Positions 45,383-53,060 of a stretch of 61,516 bases of DNA are shown here, in pieces. The stretch is from Fidelibacterota bacterium (GTDB lineage: Bacteria > Fidelibacterota > UBA8477 > JABMPR01), in the NCBI GenBank assembly GCA_021734255.1, contig JAIPJM010000003.1, positions 1-61,516 on the forward strand. Direction: 5' to 3'. How positions within the stretch are numbered: the first letter of the stretch is position 1; every line of letters starts with the position of its first letter. The position numbers were made by a program, and so were the translations under genes. The notes under the pieces are model-generated. The model did no database searches. It was not told where the DNA came from and saw only the letters and a program-made list of their open reading frames with translations.

Positions 45383-45398
45383 AACCGTTTTAACGGTT
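45383..45398. repeat. AACCGTT palindrome, intergenic copy
   Basis: AACCGTT-TT-AACGGTT is a 7-bp-arm palindrome, matching two copies at 50175-50190 and 50217-50232. A degenerate partner (AACCGTTGAAACGC) occurs near 45193-45206. Repeats of this form resemble REP elements; no RAYT-type transposase gene is in the window. Confidence 0.65.
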
Positions 45399-45470
45399 TC
45401 TTGCCCACCATAAAAATTCCTACTAATCAATCCCGGCATAAATACATTCTCCTGCATGAAGGGGAAGTGA

Positions 45471-47018
45471 ATGTCAGAACAAAGTCATAGTGAATCGATC
45501 AGTCCAGCGACTGGAAAAGTAATTGGGGAGACACCCCTCCACACAAGCAAGGATATTAAGTCCGCAGTGCAGCGCATTCGCCAGGTCCAGAGATCCTGGG
45601 CTGAGCTCTCATTCCGGGAGCGAGGTGACTACCTCAGAAAGATGCAGCGCCACCTGACAGAACACGGCGAGGAATATGCGCGGGTCATTGCACAGGACAA
45701 TGGAAAGTCACTTGCCGATGCCTATATGACTGAAATTACACCAGCCATCATGGCCTTTGATTATTACATCAAACATACAGCTCGTGTCCTGCGCCAACGA
45801 AAGGTGAAAGGATCACACATATTCGGTCTCTACACCAGAAATAAACTTCAATTTGTACCCCGAGGCGTGATCGGAGTCATCTCGCCGTGGAACTATCCCC
45901 TGACCATCCCCATTCACGAGATACTGATGGCGCTCATGGCCGGAAATGGTGCCATCTACAAAGCTGCGTCTGAGACCCAGATGGTGGGACAGGTGATCCA
46001 AAAGATCATTGCATCTGGTGGGTTACCAGAGGACCTCTTTGTCCAGGTAAATATCGCCGGAAGATTAGCCGGAGACGCATTCCTGAATGCCGGAATAGAC
46101 AAACTTTTCTTTACAGGGAGTGTCCCGGTTGGCAAGATCCTCATGAAAAAAGCCTCAGAGACCCTGACACCGGTATCCCTGGAATTGGGTGGAAATGATC
46201 CAATGATCGTCTGCGCAGAAGCCAACCTGAAAAAAGCGGCTAACGGTGCCATCTGGGCCGGTATGTCGAATTCTGGCCAGAGTTGTGCCGGTATCGAACG
46301 CGTTTATGTTCATGAAGCTGTTTATGACGAGTTCATCGCCATTCTACGTGAACGTCTCCTGCGCATCAAGGTGGGAGATCCTGAATCTGATGGCATCCAT
46401 ATTGGCACTATGACCACTGCGCGCCAACAGGAAAGCGTTCAGCGTATGCTGGATGACGCCATCAAAGCCGGCGCGAGGATCGCCGGTCAATCCCAGGTGG
46501 ATAAAAAAGTCAAACAGGCCATGCCGGCTACCATTCTTACTGATGTCACTCACGACATGGAGATCATGCAGGAAGAAACATTTGGACCGGTGGTTGGCAT
46601 TATGAAATTTTCAAGTATCGATGAAGCTATTGATCTGGCCAATGACTCCAGTGTTGGATTGACTGCATCCGTATGGACCACCAACCATCGCCTGGGACGT
46701 CAGATCGCAAATCAGCTTGAAGCCGGCGTGGTGACCATTAATGGTCACCTGTTCACCCATGGAATGGCAAACCTGCCCTGGGGAGGGTTTAAGGATAGCA
46801 GTCTGGGCAGAACGCATGGGGAGTTCGGTCTCCAGGCAATGACAGAAACACGGGTCATTGTGACGGATTACCTGCCAAATGGGCTTCAATTTTTCTGGAC
46901 GCCGGTAAGCGGGTTTGTGTATCGCCGCTGGGTAGGATTCACCATGCTCCTCGGTGGACCCTGGCAGGTAAAGCTTCGGGGACTAGTAAAACTTATCTTC
47001 GGTCTCCGGAAAATCTAG
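45471..47018 (+). CDS. Aldehyde dehydrogenase family protein
   Basis: This 515-residue NAD(P)-dependent enzyme carries GVIGVISPWNYPLTIPIHEI, LELGGNDPMIV (catalytic Glu near residue 240) and NSGQSCAGIERVYV (nucleophilic Cys near residue 272), the ALDH signature. MQEETFGPVVGI and LPWGGFKDSSLGRTHGEFG complete it. The C-terminal 40 residues are hydrophobic with basic ends, resembling membrane-associated fatty-aldehyde dehydrogenases. The next gene, convergent and 76 bp away, encodes an acyl-CoA synthetase, so both may act on fatty aldehydes/acids. The natural substrate is not determined. Confidence 0.9.
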   Translation: MSEQSHSESISPATGKVIGETPLHTSKDIKSAVQRIRQVQRSWAELSFRERGDYLRKMQRHLTEHGEEYARVIAQDNGKSLADAYMTEITPAIMAFDYYIKHTARVLRQRKVKGSHIFGLYTRNKLQFVPRGVIGVISPWNYPLTIPIHEILMALMAGNGAIYKAASETQMVGQVIQKIIASGGLPEDLFVQVNIAGRLAGDAFLNAGIDKLFFTGSVPVGKILMKKASETLTPVSLELGGNDPMIVCAEANLKKAANGAIWAGMSNSGQSCAGIERVYVHEAVYDEFIAILRERLLRIKVGDPESDGIHIGTMTTARQQESVQRMLDDAIKAGARIAGQSQVDKKVKQAMPATILTDVTHDMEIMQEETFGPVVGIMKFSSIDEAIDLANDSSVGLTASVWTTNHRLGRQIANQLEAGVVTINGHLFTHGMANLPWGGFKDSSLGRTHGEFGLQAMTETRVIVTDYLPNGLQFFWTPVSGFVYRRWVGFTMLLGGPWQVKLRGLVKLIFGLRKI

Positions 47019-47094
47019 ACAGACTCACGGGGCTGGACACTGAGGCTCCCGAAGTGACAGCGCCGTTCCCTTCGAGGACCTCAGGGTCCGGCTA

Positions 47095-48888
47095 CTATTC
47101 CTGATCCTTCTTGTTATACATGGAATCGATCAAGGCTTGAAACTTCTCATTGATCTGCTTGCGCTTCAATTTCAAGGTCGGGGTGATCTCGCCCCCTTCC
47201 ATGGTGAAGGGTTTCGCCAATAACTTGAACTTTTTGATAGTTTCGTATTGGGCCAGCTTTTTCGATTGCTCATCGATACGCTTCCGGAAAAAATCGACGA
47301 CATGGGGATGTGTGATCAGCTCTTCCTGATCCTGGAATTTGATCTTCTTTTTGTGAGCCCATTCTTCCAGACTCTCAAAGGCCGGCACGATCAGAGCAGA
47401 AATAAAATTACGTTTATCCCCAATAGCGATGATCTGCTCGATATAGAAATCCTTACCGACCCGGGTTTCAATATTCAGGGGTGCGATATTCTTCCCGCCT
47501 GAGGTAATGATCAGATCCTTGATACGATCCGTGATCCGGAGATAACCATCTTCATCGAATTCTCCAACATCACCTGTTTTGAACCAGCCATTCTCCATGA
47601 CCTTATCTGTGGCGCTTGGGTTGTTGAAATAACCCAGCATGACCTGTGGACCCTTAACCTGGACCTCACCCCCCTCGCCAATTCTCACGTCACAATTGGG
47701 TACCGGTTTTCCAACGGTTCCGAACTTGAAATTCTGGGGGGTATTGTAAGAGACCATAGGTGATGTTTCGGTTAGACCATACCCCTGACAGATCAGCAGA
47801 CCGCAAGACAGAAAGAATTCCTCGATGCTCTTTTCCAGGGGGGCGCCACCGGCAGAAAAGAAATTCTTCTCCCCGCCCACAACGGCTCGCACTTTCTTCA
47901 GCACAAGCGCATCGAGGATCTTGTATTTGACCTTTAAACCAGTTGGTACGGGCTGATCCCGAAAGAATAAATTGTTGTATTTATCACCAGTGGCAATTGC
48001 TGCCTTGAAGAGTGCCTTCTTGATCGCAGATGCATTCTCCTGGCTATTCATCACTGCCGAATAGATCTTTTCATATAGTCTGGGTACAGAGACCATGGCT
48101 GTTGGTTTTAGTTCCTGCAAGGTTTCGATCACCTGCTTCGGATCTTCCAGATAAGCGTGGTAAGCGCCTTTGAAATAGACGTAATATGACCACATCCGCT
48201 CATAGACGTGACTCAGGGGCAGGAAACACAGGGAGGTATCGTCACTGCTCACATCAAAGTTGGCGTCTACACATTCCATTTGATGAAAGAGATTGGCATG
48301 GGTCAGCATGACACCCTTTGGATTCCCGGTTGTCCCTGAGGTGTAAATAATGGTTGTAAGGTCTCCACTACGAATGGCATCTGATCTGCGATTCCGCTCG
48401 TCTTCGTAGTCATCGGCATCCATAATGTCCAGGAAGTGTTGAAAGCATTGGGTGAAATCAGAATTTGCATCTGGGTAATCGTCAAAGCTGATGACCTGCA
48501 GCGGGATACCGGAAGCGTGGACCGCAGCCAGGTTGTTGTACTGATCTCTGTTGCCAGAGAAAACCAGCTTGATATTGGCGTCTTCAATGATGAAGCGTGC
48601 CTGTTCCATGGTGTTCGTTGCATAGATCGGAACTGAAACGGCACCGATCTGGGTACAGGCAAAATCTGAAACAGCCCATTCGTAGCGATTGGCCGAGTAA
48701 ATGCCTACTGCATCACCCTGGTTAATGCCCGCTTTGATCAAGGCGGCACTCAGTCTCTGGATCTTTTCTCCGAATTGAGCATAGCTCAAGGTCTTCCATT
48801 CGCCATCTTTCTTAAACCTGAGGGCTGGCAAGTCAGCAAACCGGGTGACACTGTCGTTGATCAATTGTCCGATATGTTCATATTTCAT
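47095..48888 (-). CDS. Long-chain fatty-acid--CoA ligase (AMP-forming)
   Basis: The start chosen is ATG 48888, which has GGGGA eight bases upstream; the alternative TTG 48906 is weaker. The 597-residue protein carries TTIIYTSGTTGNPKGVMLTH (P-loop), CLICQGYGLTETSPMVSYN-type motif and DGYLRITDRIKDLIITSGGKNIAP (motif II hinge), with terminal KLKRKQINEKF. It activates long-chain fatty acids to acyl-CoA with ATP, at the inner membrane. It faces the aldehyde dehydrogenase gene. Confidence 0.92.
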   Translation of the reverse strand: MKYEHIGQLINDSVTRFADLPALRFKKDGEWKTLSYAQFGEKIQRLSAALIKAGINQGDAVGIYSANRYEWAVSDFACTQIGAVSVPIYATNTMEQARFIIEDANIKLVFSGNRDQYNNLAAVHASGIPLQVISFDDYPDANSDFTQCFQHFLDIMDADDYEDERNRRSDAIRSGDLTTIIYTSGTTGNPKGVMLTHANLFHQMECVDANFDVSSDDTSLCFLPLSHVYERMWSYYVYFKGAYHAYLEDPKQVIETLQELKPTAMVSVPRLYEKIYSAVMNSQENASAIKKALFKAAIATGDKYNNLFFRDQPVPTGLKVKYKILDALVLKKVRAVVGGEKNFFSAGGAPLEKSIEEFFLSCGLLICQGYGLTETSPMVSYNTPQNFKFGTVGKPVPNCDVRIGEGGEVQVKGPQVMLGYFNNPSATDKVMENGWFKTGDVGEFDEDGYLRITDRIKDLIITSGGKNIAPLNIETRVGKDFYIEQIIAIGDKRNFISALIVPAFESLEEWAHKKKIKFQDQEELITHPHVVDFFRKRIDEQSKKLAQYETIKKFKLLAKPFTMEGGEITPTLKLKRKQINEKFQALIDSMYNKKDQE

Positions 48889-49000
48889 GCTGGTAATCCC
48901 CGTCAATTTTAGCCCTTGTCTCCGGTTTATATCTTAGCTACCAATTGCCACACTCCAAGAATTAAGTTAGTTTGAAGCAAGCATCTAAATGGAGAATCTC

Positions 49001-50044
49001 ATGAGTTTGACACGACGACAGATATTGCATATGATCGGTACAGGCGTTCTGGCAACGCAGGTTCCAACGCTCTCAGCTTCCGGCATATTTTCTAAGGGTG
49101 CCCTGAAACCACCCCGTCTCAAAGCAGGTGATACCATCGGCTTGATCAACCCGGCAGGCGTCACCTATTATGAGGATGAGGTCAATATTGCTGAAGAGAC
49201 CTTCGCTGCGCTGGGCCTGAAGATGAAGCCCGGGAAACACCTCCTGGATCGTTATGGCTATCTGGCTGGTACGGATGAAGCCCGGGCGGCTGACGTCAAT
49301 GATATGTTCGCAGATCCTACGGTTGATGCACTGGTGTCGCTCAGGGGCGGGTGGGGCTGCAACCGACTACTGGACAAGCTGGATTATAAAATGATCGCCA
49401 AGCATCCCAAGATCCTCATGGGCTACAGTGATGTGACCAGTCTACTCATCGCCCTGAATGCGAAAACGGACCTGGTCACCTTCCACGGACCCGTAGGTAC
49501 CTCGACCTGGAATGAGTTCTCCACTGATTATGTAAAGCGTCTCCTGTTTGATGCCGAAGCCTTCAGCATGGAGAATCCAAGGGACACAGGTGACAATTTG
49601 ACACAGGTGGATGACCGGATCTGGACCATTACCCCGGGGAAAGCCACAGGACGGCTTACCGGCGGTAACCTGACGGTGCTGACAGCCATGATCGGGTCGG
49701 AATATTTGCCGGATTGGAAGGGCAGGATCCTGTTCCTGGAGGATGTGCGGGAGGATATTTATCGCGTAGACCGCATGTTGACCCAGCTGAAGCTGGCCGG
49801 TGTATTGGACAAATTGGCTGGTTTTGTGTTTGGCAAGTGTAGCAAATGCGGCCCTGGCGAAGGTTATGGTGCCCTAACCATGACCGAGGTTCTGGATGAT
49901 CACATCAAACCACTGGGCATCCCGGCCTGGTATGGCTCCATGATCGGGCATATCGAGGATAAGTTCACCATGCCCCTGGGTGTTGAGGCAGAGATTGATG
50001 CCGGATCCGGAAAGATCACCTTATTGGAACCAGCTGTCTCCTGA
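49001..50044 (+). CDS. LD-carboxypeptidase (S66 family) with Tat-type signal
   Basis: This 347-residue protein starts from ATG 49001, which has GGAG six bases before it; ATG 48989 is a less likely start. The N-terminus SLTRRQILHMIGTGVLATQV resembles a twin-arginine signal. The mature enzyme has the S66 catalytic parts: GGWGCNRLL, MGYSDVTSLLIAL (nucleophile Ser near residue 142), LFLEDVREDIYRVD (Glu) and MIGHIEDKFTMPLG (His). Family members cut the terminal D-Ala from tetrapeptides during murein recycling (LdcA). Export implies periplasmic peptidoglycan turnover. A microcin-C-type hydrolase is a more distant alternative. Confidence 0.87.
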   Translation: MSLTRRQILHMIGTGVLATQVPTLSASGIFSKGALKPPRLKAGDTIGLINPAGVTYYEDEVNIAEETFAALGLKMKPGKHLLDRYGYLAGTDEARAADVNDMFADPTVDALVSLRGGWGCNRLLDKLDYKMIAKHPKILMGYSDVTSLLIALNAKTDLVTFHGPVGTSTWNEFSTDYVKRLLFDAEAFSMENPRDTGDNLTQVDDRIWTITPGKATGRLTGGNLTVLTAMIGSEYLPDWKGRILFLEDVREDIYRVDRMLTQLKLAGVLDKLAGFVFGKCSKCGPGEGYGALTMTEVLDDHIKPLGIPAWYGSMIGHIEDKFTMPLGVEAEIDAGSGKITLLEPAVS

Positions 50045-50080
50045 TCTAATATTTGCTTGTAATGGATCGCTCCCGCTTAC

Positions 50081-50151
50081 ACCTGACTTCCTTGGCGAGG
50101 CGTAGCTCGAACCCCGTCACGGCGGGGAATGAGCGTAGACTGCAGTCAGGT
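50081..50151. repeat. Nested hairpin ACCTGACT..AGTCAGGT with an inner GAACCCCGTCA..CGGGG stem
   Basis: Outer arms ACCTGACT (50081-50088) and AGTCAGGT (50144-50151) enclose an inner inverted repeat CCCCG/CGGGG near 50112-50127. It lies 37 bp after the LD-carboxypeptidase stop and may double as its terminator. The inner block GAACCCCGTCA...CGGGG matches the complement of a palindrome inserted in the coding region of four surface-protein genes. Confidence 0.6.
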
Positions 50152-50174
50152 GGAATACCCCTTAAATAGTTGCT

Positions 50175-50232
50175 AACCGTTTCAACGGTTTATTCTCCAT
50201 TAAAGATGTCTTTATAAACCGTTGAAACGGTT
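50175..50232. repeat. REPIN-like inverted pair of AACCGTT palindromes
   Basis: AACCGTT-TC-AACGGTT (50175-50190) and its exact reverse complement AACCGTT-GA-AACGGTT (50217-50232) are separated by 26 bp. The same palindrome is at 45383-45398. This is the arrangement called REPIN when mobilised by RAYT transposases. Confidence 0.7.
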
Positions 50233-50256
50233 ACCCTTGTTATCTGGGATTAAGAA

Positions 50257-50294
50257 CCCCGGGTTAAAACCCGGGGCTAATGAGAATCTGCCAT
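50257..50294. repeat. CCCGGG hairpin element, compact copy
   Basis: CCCCGGGTT (50257-50265) and AACCCGGGG (50268-50276) form a 9-bp stem, followed by a conserved flank ending CTGCCAT. It matches the longer copy at 45231-45307, in which the two-base loop is replaced by 39 nt. Confidence 0.7.
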
Positions 50295-50337
50295 AAATTT
50301 TTTGTCTCAATGAATCCATTGAATAATTGAGATCAGC

Positions 50338-50387
50338 CACTAACTTAGTGGTCTAAATACTCAATTTTGAGTGGTTTGGGGGATTTA
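50338..50387 (+). promoter_or_regulatory. 50-bp leader, copy 1, immediately before the first surface-protein gene
   Basis: The segment matches 58247-58296 at 48 of 50 positions. It contains the palindrome CCACTAA-C-TTAGTGG (50337-50351) and an inverted repeat ACTCAA/TTGAGT (50359-50372), then GGGGGA about three bases before the ATG at 50387. It could be a promoter with an operator or an untranslated regulatory leader. Function unknown. Confidence 0.65.
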
Positions 50388-51634
50388 TGAGATTAGTCCA
50401 TCTTTCATATTTTATGATTTTAGTCTGTTTTCAATCCATCTGCTACGGTCAGTTACAGGTCAGCCATTTACTGGGGCGGGTCAGGCTTGAACACCTGGGT
50501 ACTCAAGACCACTGCGGCTTTTATCCGGAATTCACGCTGGATCTGAGTAATGGGGACTCCCTGGTGGTTATCGAGCATGACCAGATGACAGACATGACGA
50601 CCTGTAAGTGTTTTTTCGATCTGGAATTCGTCTTTGAAAACCCACCCCCCGGGGATTACACCATTCATGTGTTCAGACGCTATTCTGCTCCCTGGATGGG
50701 AGATTCACTTTACTACCAGGGACAGGTTGCTCTTTCAGTTAGCTCCGATTTCACCATGGATGGACGATTTCACCAGCAGTCTCAATGTCACTATAGCCCT
50801 ACAAACGCTCTGCACTACCCCCTGTCTGCTGGCAATGAATGGCACTATTCGGGATCCTGGACACCAGATGATTATAATTGGGGCATTCAGAACACTGTGC
50901 ACAGGGTCATATCAGACACGCTCATGCCCAATGGTGAGCTGTACTGGCGAACTGAAGAGATCGATCTTAATGATGGCTCCCTGGAAAGAATCTATTATCA
51001 ACGATATGATGAGGAAGACGGTATTGTATACCACTATGCTCCAGGAGCCTGCGACAATGACGAGAGGGTGGAATACAATTTAAACTATAGTGATGACGGT
51101 GAGTTTCGCTGGACTGCTTGTGGCGATTCATGGCGTATGATCAATGTTTATCATGACCCTGAGGGTGGCGATCCGTACCTTACAAGCGAGTACGATGGGC
51201 TCATCTATCAGAAGCATGAATTCCGGGATTCCATTGGTCTCAGCTCCAGCCTCACATCAGAAATAACAGCTTACTCTGAGATCCTGAAAGGCTGCATCAT
51301 CGATGGTATCGTCCATGGTACTTTATTGAGCACTGATCCTGGCCAGATAACGCCTGCCTCGGCATTTCTCCTGGAGGCATATCCCAATCCCTTTAACCCC
51401 TCAGTCACCATCAGCTATGATTTGCCAGAAGCGTCCCGGGTTGAACTGACCGTATATGATCTTCAAGGAAAATCAGTCAATACGCTGGTAAATACTAGCC
51501 AGCAATCGGGTCACTATGACATTCAGTGGCAGGGTTTTAACAATTCTGGGGATCTGGTCGGAACTGGAATTTATTTGCTGAGGATCCGGTCCGAGAACAA
51601 AAGTGAAACATTGAAAATCGCCCTGCTTCGGTAG
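50387..51634 (+). CDS. Secreted CTD surface protein, first gene of the operon
   Basis: This 415-residue protein has a signal ending SICYG|Q. The middle contains Cys-rich and Asp/Tyr-rich segments (ECHYSP-like, GNEWHYSGSW) with no recognised fold; GNEWHYSG echoes GNTWKYSG in the paralogue near 58841, so the two share a domain. The C-terminus is a type A sorting domain (YPNPFNPSVTISYDLPEA, then ELTVYDLQGKSV, TGIYLLRI, LKIALLR). It opens a chain of five CTD genes spaced by 10, -4, -4 and 4 bp, so they are likely one operon. Predicted T9SS substrate; function unknown. Confidence 0.72.
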   Translation: MRLVHLSYFMILVCFQSICYGQLQVSHLLGRVRLEHLGTQDHCGFYPEFTLDLSNGDSLVVIEHDQMTDMTTCKCFFDLEFVFENPPPGDYTIHVFRRYSAPWMGDSLYYQGQVALSVSSDFTMDGRFHQQSQCHYSPTNALHYPLSAGNEWHYSGSWTPDDYNWGIQNTVHRVISDTLMPNGELYWRTEEIDLNDGSLERIYYQRYDEEDGIVYHYAPGACDNDERVEYNLNYSDDGEFRWTACGDSWRMINVYHDPEGGDPYLTSEYDGLIYQKHEFRDSIGLSSSLTSEITAYSEILKGCIIDGIVHGTLLSTDPGQITPASAFLLEAYPNPFNPSVTISYDLPEASRVELTVYDLQGKSVNTLVNTSQQSGHYDIQWQGFNNSGDLVGTGIYLLRIRSENKSETLKIALLR

Positions 51635-51644
51635 TGGAGAAATC

Positions 51645-53060
51645 ATGAGACGCATCATTGCCCTAATTGCATGCCTACCACTTCTTGCCCTCTCTGATAC
51701 ACTCTCCTATTTTGATGAATCGGAGCTTGTTGATCGTTCGCGGATATACACAGGGAATGTTGCTGGCTTCGGGGTTCGATTTGATGCTGGAGCAGAGTGG
51801 AGTCGTGTTTCGGTCAACTCCATGGAATTTCTGTTTTCCTCGAGACTCCACAGCTCCTATGGCGGACCGTTGCCAATGACTATACCCTTTATTGTTCATG
51901 AGGCCATATCCGATTCAGCACCGGGACCGGGTATTATTGATACTTTTGAAGTTGTAGTAAACGATTCGCTGGAAAGTCTATATCCAAATTGGACTCAGGT
52001 AGACCTCAGTGCACACACAAAACTACAGGACCTCCCGCCAAACTTCTGGATAAGCTCATTCGGTTTTGCAGATATGGCCTGGGATACGCTTCAACCATCC
52101 GGTCATTCGCGTCTCTATTCATTTGGACCAGAACGTTGGTCTACAAATTGGGACTATGCTGTACGTCTAATCCACTCTGGCATCATCGGAGATGTGTATG
52201 ACCTTCCTGATGACTCAACCAGTTATGCAGTATTGATCTCTGACTATGAAACGCTTGAGTTCGAAGGGGGGAAAGTGATCAATGGCGGTGAACTCGAGCG
52301 GGTTGATAGTTTGGATTTTCCCATGGTTATGGACTATCGATCACCAGTGGACTTTGGATTTATGACCATCTTGAGCTCCACACGGTCGGACACGCTTTTC
52401 CATGGTACCATTGTATGGGCAGGTATGGGGGAAATGATCATACCAAGGGCCATACACCCGGCCTCAACGTTTGGTCGCGACTCCGTCAGTGCGAGGGAGC
52501 CTCACTTCCTGGGATTTATCAATAATGGGGGTAACCCTATAACAGAGGATTCCACAATGCTGAAAGCTGATAGTGTATGGACTGATCTATCAAAACTTTC
52601 TTTAACGCATCAGTTTGCAGAGTATGGATACTCAGCTCTGGTGTGTCTGTATATGCCTTCAGTGGGCGTCGTGGGAGTCCCACCTCAAAATGCAAAGTTT
52701 ATCACCTTCTTATATCGAAATCCACTGACTATGTCCATAGGCCCTGGCAATAATAAGTCAGACAGCCCTATCCTCTTCAATACTTACCCCAACCCCTTCA
52801 ATCCCAGCACAACGATCAGCTACGACCTGCCTGAGCACTCACATGTTAAGCTAACCATCTACGACGTGAATGGTAGAGAGGTGGTAACGCTTCAGGATAA
52901 CGAAAAGCCTGCAGGACACTTCGAGCTGCAGTGGAACGGAACTGATGCAAGGGGGAATAAGGTGAGCACAGGTGTCTACTTCGCACGGCTTCAAGCAGGC
53001 GCCCCGCAGCCTGACGGGGTTCAGTTCAGTGAAACAATCAAAATGGTGTTTCTCCAATGA
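51645..53060 (+). CDS. Secreted CTD surface protein, second in operon
   Basis: This 471-residue protein has a signal peptide with LLALS before SDTLSYFDE. The bulk has beta-rich segments and no recognised family. The sorting domain is YPNPFNPSTTISYDLPEH, then KLTIYDVNGREV, then VSTGVYFARLQAGAPQPDGV, then KMVFLQ. The C-terminus includes an extra APQPDGV block (53002-53019 plus) not found in the CTDs of neighbours without it. A GGAG-type ribosome-binding site (TGGAGAAATC) precedes the ATG. Its stop overlaps the next ATG (ATGA). Predicted surface protein. Confidence 0.72.
   Translation: MRRIIALIACLPLLALSDTLSYFDESELVDRSRIYTGNVAGFGVRFDAGAEWSRVSVNSMEFLFSSRLHSSYGGPLPMTIPFIVHEAISDSAPGPGIIDTFEVVVNDSLESLYPNWTQVDLSAHTKLQDLPPNFWISSFGFADMAWDTLQPSGHSRLYSFGPERWSTNWDYAVRLIHSGIIGDVYDLPDDSTSYAVLISDYETLEFEGGKVINGGELERVDSLDFPMVMDYRSPVDFGFMTILSSTRSDTLFHGTIVWAGMGEMIIPRAIHPASTFGRDSVSAREPHFLGFINNGGNPITEDSTMLKADSVWTDLSKLSLTHQFAEYGYSALVCLYMPSVGVVGVPPQNAKFITFLYRNPLTMSIGPGNNKSDSPILFNTYPNPFNPSTTISYDLPEHSHVKLTIYDVNGREVVTLQDNEKPAGHFELQWNGTDARGNKVSTGVYFARLQAGAPQPDGVQFSETIKMVFLQ
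53002..53019. repeat. In-frame CCCCG..CGGGG palindrome, copy 1
   Basis: CCCCG-CAGCCTGA-CGGGG sits inside the sorting domain of the second surface gene and encodes PQPDG. It is followed by TTCAG-TTCAG, a tandem five-base repeat. The same palindrome is found at the same place in three other genes. Confidence 0.75.

Larger units (their letters stand above)
45096..45470. other. 375-bp divergent gap with dispersed palindromes
   Basis: The gap between the divergently transcribed protease and aldehyde dehydrogenase genes must hold both promoters; I cannot place boxes. It contains a CCCCGGGTTT/AAACCCGGGG hairpin (45231-45289) and an AACCGTT-TT-AACGGTT palindrome (45383-45398), both of which recur near 50175-50276. 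A GGGGAAGTGA ribosome-binding site precedes the ATG at 45471. Confidence 0.6.
50045..50386. other. 342-bp gap rich in palindromes upstream of the surface-protein operon
   Basis: No coding region is seen. From left to right it contains a nested hairpin (50081-50151), a head-to-head pair of AACCGTT palindromes (50175-50232), a CCCCGGGTT hairpin (50257-50276) and a 50-bp leader (50338-50387) repeated before the gene near 58299. The density of repeats marks the left border of the accessory region. Confidence 0.75.

Noticed and set aside
47019..47094. Terminator between the convergent aldehyde dehydrogenase and acyl-CoA ligase genes
   Set aside because: The only inverted repeat is a 5-bp GGACC/GGTCC stem without a T-run, too weak to report as a terminator.
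45096..50386. CRISPR-like repeats (AACCGTT, CCCGGG palindromes)
   Set aside because: Copies are few, unequally spaced, differ in orientation and lack uniform spacers; they fit REP-type palindromes.
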